Source of the DNA: Paenibacillus farraposensis | GTDB lineage: Bacteria > Bacillota > Bacilli > Paenibacillales > Paenibacillaceae | Length of the DNA: 37,123 nt | Assembly: GCF_020736845.1 (NCBI RefSeq) | Contig: NZ_JAFFQR010000007.1 | Location: 1-37,123, forward strand | Reading direction: 5' to 3' | Shown: one piece after another, positions 1-7,800 of the stretch | Numbering within the stretch: the first letter of the stretch is position 1 | How the letters are laid out: every line of letters starts with the position of its first letter | Translations under genes and position numbers: made by a program | The notes under the pieces: generated by a model | Databases searched by the model: none | Seen by the model: the letters and a program-made list of their open reading frames with translations, nothing else | What the model was told of the DNA's origin: nothing

Positions 1-660
1 TTGGGCCGGATAAATAATATATCATACTTTGGCGATTCATACTACTGGTAAATAATAACTCATAGATGATTTTTTGAATTTTTGAACCATTACATCACAG
101 CCTATCTTACGGCTGGATAAATAATATATCACTTAGGTTTGCTGATTTCTATATGTAATTTATACCAATTAATAAATGGCTTATCAAAATCATTTCTATT
201 AATGTACTCCTCATACTTTCAATTTTTTCTTCATTATATTTACTGTTAATCTTTGGCCTACACACAAAAAAAGCTATCTTTAAGCCCTATTGGAGGATAA
301 TCAAGGGAGTCAATCTTGTAACGAATCGCATAAAAACAGATACCCCTGCTTGTTAAAAACAGCCTTCAGGTTTGAACCGGCTCATAAAAAAAGGTGCTCC
401 TGGATTGCTCCAGAAACACCCTTCTTCTCCTATCTGAATTCCTACTATGCTATTTTGGACGGAAAGTTTCTTATTCGGATTTTTCTAATATAAGCTTTAA
501 AATGCCATCATGCATAACATACTCAATATAAAAAATAAAAAGAGCAAACAGTTATATACATTTTGGTATTTTTTACTATCTAATGACTAAAAAACCAAAA
601 AATGTTTTTTATATGAAACTATGTGATAGTATGAGGAAGTACTAGAATACATAATAATCG
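1..660. other. AT-rich intergenic region with a repeated 16-mer
   Basis: No convincing gene is seen. The motif GATAAATAATATATCA occurs near 9-24 and again near 115-130, each preceded by GGCCG or GGCTG. A related GGTAAATAATAACTCA lies at 44-60. The spacing of about 106 bases could reflect a regulatory or decayed repeat array continuing left of the window. A short open frame at 290-493 has no ribosome site and runs across a hairpin, so it was not called. Confidence 0.4.
393..420. terminator. Hairpin, possible bidirectional terminator
   Basis: GGTG-N2-CTGGA-type arms at the left pair with TCCAG-N3-CACC at the right around a short loop. A-rich sequence precedes it and a CTTCTTCT stretch follows. 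It could end a gene lying left of the window. It is weaker than the other hairpins reported here. Confidence 0.4.
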
Positions 661-778
661 TTGTTAGATGAACACCATTTTGTTTCATCCTCCATTAGCT
701 TACAACTGTGTGGCCACACATTTTTTGTAAGAATATGTAATTATTTTTTGAAAAATAATACGAATTGGAGTGACTGTT

Positions 779-1279
779 GTGAAAAGATTGGGTTCTGTGT
801 TGTTTGCTTTGTTCATATTTGCTGCGTTATCCGTTCCCGCTTTCGCAAGCCCAAATTCCGAAAGTAAAAACGATGCCGTTACTAGCGATGCTGCTACTTT
901 TGATTTGAACGAAAGAGTGGCTCAAGAAGTGACTGTAAAATCGGAGAATGGAGACACCTACGTCTTGGGCGTTAAACCCGTTGATACTATTAAACCTTCT
1001 GGTGAATATCCTAATGCCACTGGCACATATAAAGTCTACTGGTATTCTGGAGTGTTGAACGGGGAATACTATATCAATATCAACAGCAGCTACAAAATCA
1101 CAAGAGCTTATGATCCTTGGCACTCATTTCTTGGGTATGACGTTACCGATTCCGGTCTTGAGTATACAAGCACAACAGCTAGAGGATGGTGGGATCTTTC
1201 CTTTAATGGCTGGTCGAACACCAGATGGGTACTTTCTGCCCAAATGAATGGTTCCACTCTTAAAACTTGGGTTAGCTAA
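779..1279 (+). CDS. Small secreted protein of unknown function
   Basis: The protein is about 166 residues. I chose the GTG at 779 because GGAG at 767-770 sits 8 bases upstream; a GTG at 770 overlaps that site. The N-terminus is a typical signal peptide: KRLG, a hydrophobic stretch, then VPAFA with predicted cleavage after the Ala. The mature part is rich in Tyr, Trp, Ser and Asn, with several WW/W-rich segments near the C-terminus (RGWWDLSFNGW), which suggests a compact beta-rich extracellular domain. It resembles small secreted proteins of Bacillus and Paenibacillus that lack a known role; I cannot fix a family. It stands alone and is followed by a strong hairpin terminator, so it is probably a monocistronic unit. 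Confidence 0.75.
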   Translation: MKRLGSVLFALFIFAALSVPAFASPNSESKNDAVTSDAATFDLNERVAQEVTVKSENGDTYVLGVKPVDTIKPSGEYPNATGTYKVYWYSGVLNGEYYININSSYKITRAYDPWHSFLGYDVTDSGLEYTSTTARGWWDLSFNGWSNTRWVLSAQMNGSTLKTWVS

Positions 1280-1302
1280 CCTATTGATAGCACCAGCTCT
1301 AA

Positions 1303-1354
1303 ATATGGTATTAAGGTACTGATTATCGGTGCCTTAATACCATATCTTATTTTT
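1303..1354 (+). terminator. Rho-independent terminator after the secreted protein gene
   Basis: A 14-base arm ATATGGTATTAAGG pairs with CCTTAATACCATAT around a short loop and is followed by CTTATTTTT. It begins about 24 bases after the stop codon at 1279. Confidence 0.85.
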
Positions 1355-1512
1355 GAGTTACTTGAAATTTCACCAACCACTTTCTCACATCTGCTCTCCC
1401 TTGAAAGACGGTTGTTTTCATAACCATGTGATGGCCTATTTTTATGAGCACATTTTACCTATTCTTGACTTGTAGAACCAAAACAAAATAAAAATAAACA
1501 ACAAATATAATA

Positions 1513-1541
1513 TTGACTTTAACATAATTAAATATTACTAT
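1513..1541 (+). promoter_or_regulatory. Sigma-A-type promoter for the DUF2089 gene
   Basis: TTGACT at 1513-1518 is separated by 17 bases from TACTAT at 1536-1541. This lies about 38 bases before the start codon at 1579, in a very AT-rich stretch. Confidence 0.5.
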
Positions 1542-1578
1542 AATATTGTGAAATATAAACGAAACAGGAGGATTTTTT

Positions 1579-1884
1579 ATGACAATTAGAATTATTCCTG
1601 ATTGGATGGTCAATCTTGATGATGAAGATGTAGTATTTATTAAAAACTTCGTTTTGGAATCAGGATCACTCAAACAAATTGCATCCATTTATAACGTCAC
1701 ATATCCTACAGTAAGACTTCGATTAGATCGTTTAATTCAAAAAATAAACATAACTGAAAATGATGATAAGGACACATTTATTTCTTTGATTAAGCGTTTG
1801 GCAATAGATGAACGAATTGATTTTACAACAGCCAAATTACTTGTTACCGAATACAATAAATCAATTAAAAAAGGAGATAATTAG
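1579..1884 (+). CDS. DUF2089-type HTH regulator
   Basis: The protein has 101 residues. AGGAGG at 1566-1571 sits 7 bases before the ATG. Residues about 20-52 form a sigma-70 region-4-like helix-turn-helix (GSLKQIASIYNVTYPTVRLR), the hallmark of DUF2089 proteins, which are small predicted DNA-binding regulators of Bacillota. The C-terminal half is charged and helical. The stop codon lies 1 base before the ATG of the next small membrane protein, and that gene's ribosome site lies inside this gene, so the two are translationally linked. A one-component sensor pair, with the regulator tethered or modulated by the membrane partner, is plausible but is inference. Confidence 0.8.
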   Translation: MTIRIIPDWMVNLDDEDVVFIKNFVLESGSLKQIASIYNVTYPTVRLRLDRLIQKINITENDDKDTFISLIKRLAIDERIDFTTAKLLVTEYNKSIKKGDN

Positions 1885-1885
1885 C

Positions 1886-2059
1886 ATGATGAAAGTTACG
1901 ATTTTTTTGACGATTTCCTTGATTCTGTTTGCCGCACTGATTATTTTGGGCGTTATATTTCTAATTAGATTCTTAAAAAGATACAATGTACAATTGAAAA
2001 AAAAGAAAACATTGCAGCAAGAAGAACTAGATAAAATGAAGATCGAGGACTTAAAGTAA
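1886..2059 (+). CDS. Single-pass small membrane protein, partner of DUF2089 regulator
   Basis: The protein has 57 residues. The start is the ATG at 1886 (MMKVT), preceded by AAAGGAG at about 1869-1875; an ATG further upstream at 1808 in the same frame lies inside the DUF2089 gene and lacks a ribosome site. Residues about 5-32 are one long hydrophobic helix, followed by a Lys-rich stretch (KKKK) and a charged coiled tail. The pattern fits an N-out or N-tail anchored protein with a cytoplasmic basic segment. It has no recognisable family. Its tight coupling to the preceding regulator suggests shared function. Confidence 0.7.
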   Translation: MMKVTIFLTISLILFAALIILGVIFLIRFLKRYNVQLKKKKTLQQEELDKMKIEDLK

Positions 2060-2209
2060 TTAGAATGTTCAAACGGACCTCCCAGCTTCCAGTTGATTTT
2101 ACTATCCGAAGCTCCCTGAACAAAGGGGATCCGGACGGACTCTTTGAGTCTGGACAAATCCCCCCATCTTTGAATAAGCTTCAGACATTTGGCCGAGCTA
2201 CACATATTG

Positions 2210-2584
2210 CTAAGACCTTTGTATTTCGCTGATATCCACTCCTAAATATGCTACCAGCCGTACTTCTGTATCTGATTTGACCTTGCCCCATAGTATCCTT
2301 GCGACATGCACATACCCTCGGCAAAGATATTTGGCCGTAATACCATCCTCCAGCTCATGCTGTTCCAGAACCTTGATTCCTCGTTTTCTCATTTTCTGGC
2401 GCACTCGGTACTGTTCCTTGGTCACCCGATCCTACATCGTCCTCAAATGCAACTCAAACAAATTACCAAGCTTAAAATTTGATTCTTTTATCTTCTTGAT
2501 ATTCAGCTCCAGTATCGTCAACAAAAAGGGCAGCTCCACGTACTCAATGACAATCCGTAAATCCTCCACACTATCGGTCTGCAT
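2210..2584 (-). pseudogene. Uncharacterised 124-codon gene interrupted by an in-frame amber codon
   Basis: Reading the minus strand from ATG at 2584 gives 50 sense codons, a TAG at 2434-2432, and then 73 more sense codons in the same frame to the stop at 2210. The N-terminal half contains VEDLRIVIEYVELPFLLTIL, and the C-terminal half contains Arg/Lys-rich helices and KYLCRGYVHVARILWGKVK. Both halves read as one small, mostly helical protein of a kind I associate with Paenibacillus accessory regions; I cannot name a domain. A GTG three codons after the TAG could restart translation of the C-terminal 71 residues. No frameshift is needed: a single base change (for example CAG or TGG to TAG) explains the break. 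Confidence 0.55.
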
Positions 2585-2639
2585 TTTACACTTCACCGCA
2601 ACTCATTTTTTTAATCACACCCCTTCCCTTTGATTTAAA

Positions 2640-2947
2640 TTATTCCCTTAAAAGCACAAACTATAAAAACGAAAACAGCACGAATAGCCCGGTGGGTGCG
2701 ACCCCCGAGCCAATTTGGACAAGGTTAAGAAACAAGCGATATGTACCATCTTGTATGCGCGCGTATATTCGTGAAGGCTTCAGACCAAACACCTTTCGAC
2801 CCTTATTTTGGTTCTTTGCGTACCCCCCGTTTTCCCGGGTTTACATCTGATCCAGGGGGCGCTCATTAGCATCCATTCGGTTTGTCGTTCATCTGCCTCT
2901 AATCATATCTTTGACGATTCAATAGGCTCATATACTTGGACTCCTGG
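2640..2947. other. Intergenic region without a supported gene
   Basis: Only short broken frames occur on either strand. The G/C-rich patches CCGGTGGG and GGGGTCGCACCC, and the CCCGGGAAAACGGGGGG run on the minus strand, contrast with the AT-rich surroundings. They suggest patchwork origin rather than a functional gene. Confidence 0.4.
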
Positions 2948-3187
2948 TTATTTTTCAGGTTCTTGAAGAAACAGCTCATATGCATCCATGAGGTCATGCA
3001 CTTTCTCCAAAGTCAATTTATTCTTCTGTCTACTCTCTCTTATCCATCCAATCCAATAATATATCCGCCGGCAACAAAGAATATAGCTCTTTTATGAAGT
3101 TAGGTATGACTACGGCCAGCTGCGGAGCTGCACGGAATACAACATAATATGGCCGAAGTAATAGTAACAAAATGAATATTGTGTTGT
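2948..3187 (-). pseudogene. Coding remnant with a frameshift in a GA repeat
   Basis: On the minus strand an open frame without a start reads RPYVVFRAAPQLAVVIPNF and continues through LYSLLPADILLDWMDKRE to a stop near 3030. Shifting frame in the tract AAGAGAGAG (plus strand 3031-3041) continues sensibly into RQKNKLTLEKVHDLMDAYEL and ends with EPEK and TAA at 2950-2948. The composition of both parts is protein-like. The 5' end is missing because a stop precedes the first readable codons. I do not recognise the family. The two-base unit of the repeat makes slippage the likely cause. Confidence 0.45.
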
Positions 3188-3285
3188 ATTAGGTTCACCC
3201 AATTTAAAGTCTGCCTATCACACAAGTAAGAGATGCTTTTCTAATACTGACATTAGTTGTTCTGTTTGGTTAGCTTTACTCATTC

Positions 3286-4728
3286 CTATTTGATGAGGGA
3301 CTGAATAATTTTACTTAGTTCATACACCCCCTTTTCTAAATCATTAAGTGAAGCGTAAGCGTATGATAAACGTATGTATTGCCCTTCATCTTGTCCATAG
3401 ATATGTCCTGGATTTAAGAGGACTCCTTTTGCTAAAGCAAGGCTATACAGAGTTCGCATAGACACTACTCCTTTTATACGAATCCAAATAAAGAGTCCCC
3501 CTTGAGGTACTTCCCACGTAGCTAAATGCAGTAAATATTGTTCAAGCCATCTTATCAATACATCCCTGCGAATTTTCAACTGCTTTCGCACTGAAATTAC
3601 ATGTTCTTGATAAAAACCACTACTAAGCCAGTTAGTAGCAATCCGCTGAGACAAAGAGCTTGATCCGTAATCAGATTGCATTTTAATGTCAGCTAAGTGA
3701 TTAATAACAGATTGTGGACCCACAAGCCAGCCAATTCGCAACCCTGGAGTAAGCGTCTTGGATAGGCTTCCTAGATAAAGAACTTGACCGTGTAAATCTT
3801 TTGCTTTTAAAGCTAAAGGAGGTTCTTTATCAATCCATAACTCTCTATAAATATCATCTTCAATGATAGGAATCCGTTCTTCTTTACTAATTCTTAAAAG
3901 CTCATTTCGTCGAGTATCCGACATAACACATCCAGTTGGATTATGAAAGGATGGAATAGTGTATATTATGCTTCTTTTATGCCTTTTCTTTTGAATTGGA
4001 ATAGATTGTGTGAGCATGCCTTCATTATCTATAGGTACTCCAGCAAGAGACATACCTGCAGATTGAAATACATGTAAAGAGTAAAGATAAGATGGCTTTT
4101 CAAGTAAAACAGTAGATCCCGGCTTTAGTAGTCCTATAGAAATAAGGTGTAGAGCTTGTAAAGCACCTGAAACGATGAGAATAGAGTCAGGCGACACCTG
4201 GATCCCCTGAGATTTTAGGTACTCACTGACTGATTGGCGTAAAGGTAAGAATCCTTTTGGTTCTTCATAACCAAATGTTCCTATTTCATTCGCCAAATCC
4301 TTTATACTCTGTTTCATCTGAACTAGAGGAAACAGATCAGATGATAACTCTCCTTTACTAAGTTGTATAAGATTAGAGTTAGACTCAGCCTCATTAATCT
4401 GTTGCACAACTATTCGGCTAGGTTTATGAACTCCAACATTAACCTGGTCATTCCAATTTTTAGGTTCATTTGTTAGCAATGACCAGGTGTTATTTGTCAC
4501 AATATTGCCCATGCCCATTTTCCCCTCAATAAGTCCCTCTGCCTGAAGTTCCTCAAGTGCAGTCACAACTGTACTGCGGTTGACCTTAAAAACGGTAGCC
4601 AATTTGCGTTGACTATAGATTTTACTTCCAATTGTCCACTCACCTGTCGCAATCTTTGATTTTATGTATTCCATGATTTGTATGTATTTGAGTGTCTTAT
4701 CCTCTCTATCCTTATTACATTGGTCCAT
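3286..4728 (-). CDS. MocR/GabR-type transcriptional regulator with aminotransferase domain
   Basis: The protein has 480 residues, the normal length for MocR regulators. Residues about 12-80 are a GntR winged helix (SQRKLATVFKVNRSTVVTAL). Residues about 110-478 are a fold-type I aminotransferase-like domain with the PLP motif SLSKTLTPGLRIGW, whose Lys should bind pyridoxal phosphate, and with PSFHNPTG, which contacts the cofactor. AAAGGAG lies 12 bases before the ATG. Members of this family sense an amine or amino acid through PLP and regulate a divergent gene. Here the divergent neighbour is an EamA-type exporter, so a MocR-controlled amino-acid or vitamin exporter is the simplest reading. 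The ligand is unknown. Confidence 0.92.
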   Translation of the reverse strand: MDQCNKDREDKTLKYIQIMEYIKSKIATGEWTIGSKIYSQRKLATVFKVNRSTVVTALEELQAEGLIEGKMGMGNIVTNNTWSLLTNEPKNWNDQVNVGVHKPSRIVVQQINEAESNSNLIQLSKGELSSDLFPLVQMKQSIKDLANEIGTFGYEEPKGFLPLRQSVSEYLKSQGIQVSPDSILIVSGALQALHLISIGLLKPGSTVLLEKPSYLYSLHVFQSAGMSLAGVPIDNEGMLTQSIPIQKKRHKRSIIYTIPSFHNPTGCVMSDTRRNELLRISKEERIPIIEDDIYRELWIDKEPPLALKAKDLHGQVLYLGSLSKTLTPGLRIGWLVGPQSVINHLADIKMQSDYGSSSLSQRIATNWLSSGFYQEHVISVRKQLKIRRDVLIRWLEQYLLHLATWEVPQGGLFIWIRIKGVVSMRTLYSLALAKGVLLNPGHIYGQDEGQYIRLSYAYASLNDLEKGVYELSKIIQSLIK

Positions 4729-4748
4729 CTCAGCTATATCTCCTTTTT

Positions 4749-4850
4749 AAAGTGGTTGGGTTTTTATCTTGTCACTGGTTGAAGACATTGTATCAAGCAA
4801 AGACTATGATGAAAAGTGTAAACAGCAAACATAAAAGTGGTTGGGTTTTT
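4749..4850. promoter_or_regulatory. Twin direct repeats between mocR-type gene and EamA gene (putative MocR operators)
   Basis: AAAGTGGTTGGGTTTTT occurs identically at 4749-4765 and 4834-4850, 85 bases apart (about eight helical turns). The second copy ends next to the AAGGAGGGG ribosome site of the exporter gene. MocR-family regulators are known to bind pairs of direct repeats in divergent promoter regions. The exact duplication, orientation and location support an operator role; protein binding is inference. Confidence 0.7.
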
Positions 4851-4871
4851 TATAAGGAGGGGGGAAGAGTA

Positions 4872-5825
4872 ATGAAAATAGCCAATATGGCTATCTTGAT
4901 TTCTCACTTATCCATCATATTGCTATGGGCTTCAGCTTTTCCTGGCATTCGTATTGCTCTTCAAGGATATAGCCCAGAAGACCTTTCTTTGTTACGCTTA
5001 TTAATAGGATCCTTCGTGTTAGCACTTTTTGCAATTGCCACTCGTATGAGACTACCGACAGTAAAGGACATGCCATTTATTATATTACTTGGTGGGCTAG
5101 GGTTTACAGCATACTATATGGCATTAAACTATGGAGAGAAGTTTGTAAATGCTGGGACTGCAAGTTTGCTTGTTTCGTTAACTCCTATTTTTACAACAAT
5201 CTTAGCTTGGATCATCTTTCGAGAACGCATAAAATTGTGGAGATGGTTTGGAGGAATAGTCGCATTTTCAGGAGTAACCCTTCTCTCTTTGGGGAATTCA
5301 GGGGATTTTTCATTTCAGAAGAGCGCACTCCTTATCTTGGTGGCCTCCATTGCTGAAAGCCTGTACTTTGTACTACAGAAGCCATATCTAAAGAAATATG
5401 GTTTTCTGCCTCTTGCTTGCTATACCACTTGGGGAGGTACCCTCTTAATGTTAATTTTCCTCCCTGGACTATGGCATTCTGTTGCAAAAGCTCCACAGGA
5501 AGCAACATGGAGTGCTGTATACTTAGGCATCTTTCCTACAGTCTTGCCTTATATACTATTAGGGTTTCTTATCACACATAGAGGAGCTTCAGAATCTACA
5601 AGTTCTCTTTACCTCACTCCCCTTTTATCTTTCGTTATCGCTTGGGTATGGTTAGGAGAAACTCCCACCCTAATGACGATTATAGGAGGCATTATAATTT
5701 TGGTGGGTGTCATGTTAACCACCATTCAACCTGACACAGTTAAGATAAAAGAGAAGAAACAGTCATTTAGACTAAAAAAGATTTTCAGAGAAAGCAACAT
5801 GAGGAAACAACGTAATTACGAATAA
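4872..5825 (+). CDS. EamA/DMT-superfamily transporter
   Basis: The protein has 317 residues from ATG 4872, chosen because AAGGAGGGG at about 4854-4862 precedes it closely; the frame is open further upstream to 4692 but that part runs over the operator repeats. Ten hydrophobic segments form two tandem EamA repeats. The first begins LLWASAFPGIRIAL and the second ends with VWLGETPTLMTIIGGIIIL, both typical of drug/metabolite exporters. A short basic tail (about 30 residues) follows the last helix and is cytoplasmic. It is divergent from a MocR-type regulator and is followed 42 bases later by an acetyltransferase gene. Export of an amino acid, its derivative or a toxic amine is likely; substrate not deducible. 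Confidence 0.9.
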   Translation: MKIANMAILISHLSIILLWASAFPGIRIALQGYSPEDLSLLRLLIGSFVLALFAIATRMRLPTVKDMPFIILLGGLGFTAYYMALNYGEKFVNAGTASLLVSLTPIFTTILAWIIFRERIKLWRWFGGIVAFSGVTLLSLGNSGDFSFQKSALLILVASIAESLYFVLQKPYLKKYGFLPLACYTTWGGTLLMLIFLPGLWHSVAKAPQEATWSAVYLGIFPTVLPYILLGFLITHRGASESTSSLYLTPLLSFVIAWVWLGETPTLMTIIGGIIILVGVMLTTIQPDTVKIKEKKQSFRLKKIFRESNMRKQRNYE

Positions 5826-5867
5826 GTGTAAAGAAATGGTATTGTTATAAATTAAGGAGGGGTAATT

Positions 5868-6311
5868 ATGAATATATATCAAGCAACAATAAAGGATCTG
5901 AAAGGTGTTTCTCATTTATTTAATTTATATTGTATCTTTTATAAGCAACCTTCTGATTATGAGGATGCCGAATCCTTCATTTCAGATCGCTTAAAAAATG
6001 AAGAATCCGTTATTTTTGTAGCAGTTCATGAAGGAGAATACCTAGGTTTTACTCAGTTATATCCCTCATTTTCTTCCGTTTCTATGAAGAGAACATGGAT
6101 TTTAAATGATTTATATGTGCAAGAGGAAGCAAGAAAACAAGGAATAGCTCAAGCCCTTCTAGATAAAGCAAAATTGCATACTATTCAATCTAATGCCAAA
6201 TCATTAGAACTTCAAACCGCTCCCGATAATACGAATGCGCAAAAATTGTATGAAAAGAATGGCTATCAAAAGGATACTTCTTTCCTAAATTATTCTTTAA
6301 ATTTGATGTGA
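5868..6311 (+). CDS. GNAT family N-acetyltransferase
   Basis: The protein has 147 residues. TTAAGGAGGGG lies 6 bases before the ATG. Acetyl-CoA-binding motif A is visible as LNDLYVQEEARKQGIAQALL (R-x-x-G-I-A with the usual beta4-alpha3 layout), and the C-terminal ENGYQK motif precedes the last strands. It follows the EamA exporter on the same strand with no terminator between, so the two are probably co-transcribed and controlled by the MocR-type regulator. Acetylation of an amine substrate together with its export would be a coherent detoxification module; this is inference. Gene converges on the interrupted membrane-protein gene and shares a hairpin with it. Confidence 0.88.
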   Translation: MNIYQATIKDLKGVSHLFNLYCIFYKQPSDYEDAESFISDRLKNEESVIFVAVHEGEYLGFTQLYPSFSSVSMKRTWILNDLYVQEEARKQGIAQALLDKAKLHTIQSNAKSLELQTAPDNTNAQKLYEKNGYQKDTSFLNYSLNLM

Positions 6312-6388
6312 ATGTAAATAAACAAGGGAGTGCATATCTTTAAGTAGGCGGAATTACTAGTTTAAAGGATGAGTTCCCAAGTTGTTGA

Positions 6389-6426
6389 CAAAGATGCATC
6401 AGCACTTACGTGCTGGTGCATCTTTG
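6389..6426. terminator. Strong 17-bp hairpin between convergent genes
   Basis: Arms beginning CAAAGATGCA at 6389 and ending TGCATCTTTG at 6426 pair over 17 bases with one mismatch around a TTAC loop. The outer A/T-rich ends make it usable on both strands. It lies between the acetyltransferase gene and the 3' end of the interrupted membrane-protein gene. Confidence 0.75.
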
Positions 6427-6442
6427 TCATAGTTTCAGCTTT

Positions 6443-6494
6443 TTATGTCGAAATTTGCTTAGCGTGGTTTTTTTCCGAAATGCTGGTGGTACCC
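6443..6494 (-). pseudogene. 3' fragment of membrane-protein gene split by the IS231-like element
   Basis: On the minus strand this stretch reads GTTSISEKNHAKQIST and stops at 6443. It is exactly in frame with the fragment at 10384-10645 once the 6495-10383 element and one copy of the 11-base duplication are removed. The restored protein would have roughly 100 residues with three hydrophobic segments and end just before the hairpin at 6389-6426. Confidence 0.7.
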
Positions 6495-6583
6495 CATGCC
6501 CATCAAGTTAAGATAGTATAATACCCCAGAACGAAAATTTCTTCGTTTTGGGGAACTACCAATTTCTTAAGTTGATGGGCATA
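6495..6583. repeat. 89-bp IS231-type mini-element or doubled end
   Basis: CATGCCCATCAAGTTAAG at 6495-6512 faces CTTAAGTTGATGGGCAT at 6566-6582; the second is an exact complement of the canonical IS231 end apart from one base relative to the first. Between them a hairpin (CCCCAGAACGA...TCGTTTTGGGG, about 6523-6553) lies just past the MFS stop codon and could terminate that transcript. The unit resembles a MITE whose outer end now serves as the left end of the larger cassette. Confidence 0.6.
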
Positions 6584-6595
6584 TATGGTGACCCA

Positions 6596-7738
6596 TTAAT
6601 CTGCCTTTCCTTTATGTAAATATGGGAATAATGAAATTACCCCAAGGATAGCTAAACAAGCTCCAATCCATAGCGGAGATACAAAACCATATCCTTTACT
6701 GATCCCAAGACCACCTAGTGACGAACCAATAACAATACCTAGCGTAATAAAAGAACTATGAACGGTATTTATCATTATTCCATTACTAGCTGTTTTCATC
6801 ACCCTCGCAACCATAGCTGGATTCAATGCTACACCAGTTAAACCAATAAAAATCGTAGAAATAACTGCAATGTATTTATTCTCTGCACTTAAAGCAAATA
6901 AAGACAACGCTATGATTAATATAATTAATCCACCCATAAGTATTTTCATTGTAAATTTATCAGCGAACTTGCCAATTATTATATTCCCAATTACCGTCGC
7001 ACTACCATAGAGAGCAAGTAAATATGGAATACTTGCACTTGAAAAGCCTGTGACATTTGTAAAGATAGGAGTGAAATAACTAAATGCTGCAAACGTACCA
7101 CCAATAATGAACATACTTGTTACGTACGCTGCCCAAAGATGAATATTCTTAAATCGCAGAAGTTCGTCTTTCCAATTTAATTGCTCTTTATTTGAAGATG
7201 ATGGTAACAACCGTTGAATCATAATCCCTGATACTAGCACAAGAACAGAAACAGCCCCAAAACTAATACGCCAGCCAAAATATTGCGAAATAACGGTTGT
7301 TATAGGTAAACCTAATACAGTTGCGAACATTAAACCTGCAAGTACAATTGATGCAGCTTTTCCCCTTGAATCAGAGTGAACCAATGTCGCAGAAAAGGAA
7401 ATCGCAACTCCAAAAGCTGAAGCTGAAGCAATACCAGTTATAATACGTGAAATCATCATAATATCATAGTTCCAAGCAATAGCTCCGAGCGATTGACCAA
7501 TTAAAAATACGAACATTAAAAACAATAATGCTTGTTTGCTGCGCATTCGTAAGAGGATTGCAGTTAAAATGGGGCCTCCTATTACCATTGCTCCTGCATA
7601 AGCTGAAATTAAATACCCAATAGATGATACAGAAACCTGGAATGCAAGAGCAAGTTCATTCATCATACCTGCAACCATAAATTCTGATGTAGTCATACAA
7701 AAGATTGCTAAAGCTAATAAATAAATAATCGATGGCAT
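6596..7738 (-). CDS. MFS (DHA1-type) efflux transporter, passenger of IS231-like element
   Basis: The protein has 380 residues and 12 hydrophobic segments. It begins MPSIIYLLALAIFCMTTSEF; the TSEF motif after helix 1 is typical of DHA1/AraJ-type drug or sugar exporters. A second-half signature YGSATVIGNIIIGKFADKF fits the repeat of motif A. GGAGTGTTTTT precedes the ATG. It lies directly downstream of a TetR-type gene, separated by 59 bases that hold a hairpin and an operator-like site. Its stop codon is 12 bases from an IS231 terminal repeat, so it is fully inside the mobile element. Likely role is export of a toxic compound; substrate unknown. Confidence 0.9.
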   Translation of the reverse strand: MPSIIYLLALAIFCMTTSEFMVAGMMNELALAFQVSVSSIGYLISAYAGAMVIGGPILTAILLRMRSKQALLFLMFVFLIGQSLGAIAWNYDIMMISRIITGIASASAFGVAISFSATLVHSDSRGKAASIVLAGLMFATVLGLPITTVISQYFGWRISFGAVSVLVLVSGIMIQRLLPSSSNKEQLNWKDELLRFKNIHLWAAYVTSMFIIGGTFAAFSYFTPIFTNVTGFSSASIPYLLALYGSATVIGNIIIGKFADKFTMKILMGGLIILIIALSLFALSAENKYIAVISTIFIGLTGVALNPAMVARVMKTASNGIMINTVHSSFITLGIVIGSSLGGLGISKGYGFVSPLWIGACLAILGVISLFPYLHKGKAD

Positions 7739-7752
7739 AAAAACACTCCTAC

Positions 7753-7800
7753 ATTATTGTAATAATCGGTACAAAAATAGTGCGCAAAAAGAGCGCACTA
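7753..7800 (-). promoter_or_regulatory. Hairpin and putative TetR operator between tetR-type and MFS genes
   Basis: TAGTGCGC (7778-7785) and GCGCACTA (7793-7800) form an 8-bp stem overlapping the TetR stop codon, a possible partial terminator. Just beyond, the minus strand reads TTTTGTACC-N8-CAATAAT. A closely matching TTTTGTACC-N7-CAATAAT (plus strand) overlaps the promoter of the tetR-type gene near 8446-8470. The shared motif is a candidate operator. Confidence 0.5.

Noticed and set aside
290..493. 67-codon plus-strand frame
   Set aside because: It reads through the hairpin at 393-420 and has neither ribosome site nor recognisable composition.
2070..2205. Minus-strand frame with RWGDLSRLKESVRIP as a gene
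   Set aside because: The segment looks partly protein-like but the frame continues into antisense of the small membrane protein, and no partner fragment or start signal was found.
2210..2584. Pyrrolysine or other amber recoding
   Set aside because: No recoding signal or PylRS/tRNA-Pyl genes are visible, and nearby genes are also decayed; simple nonsense mutation is more likely.
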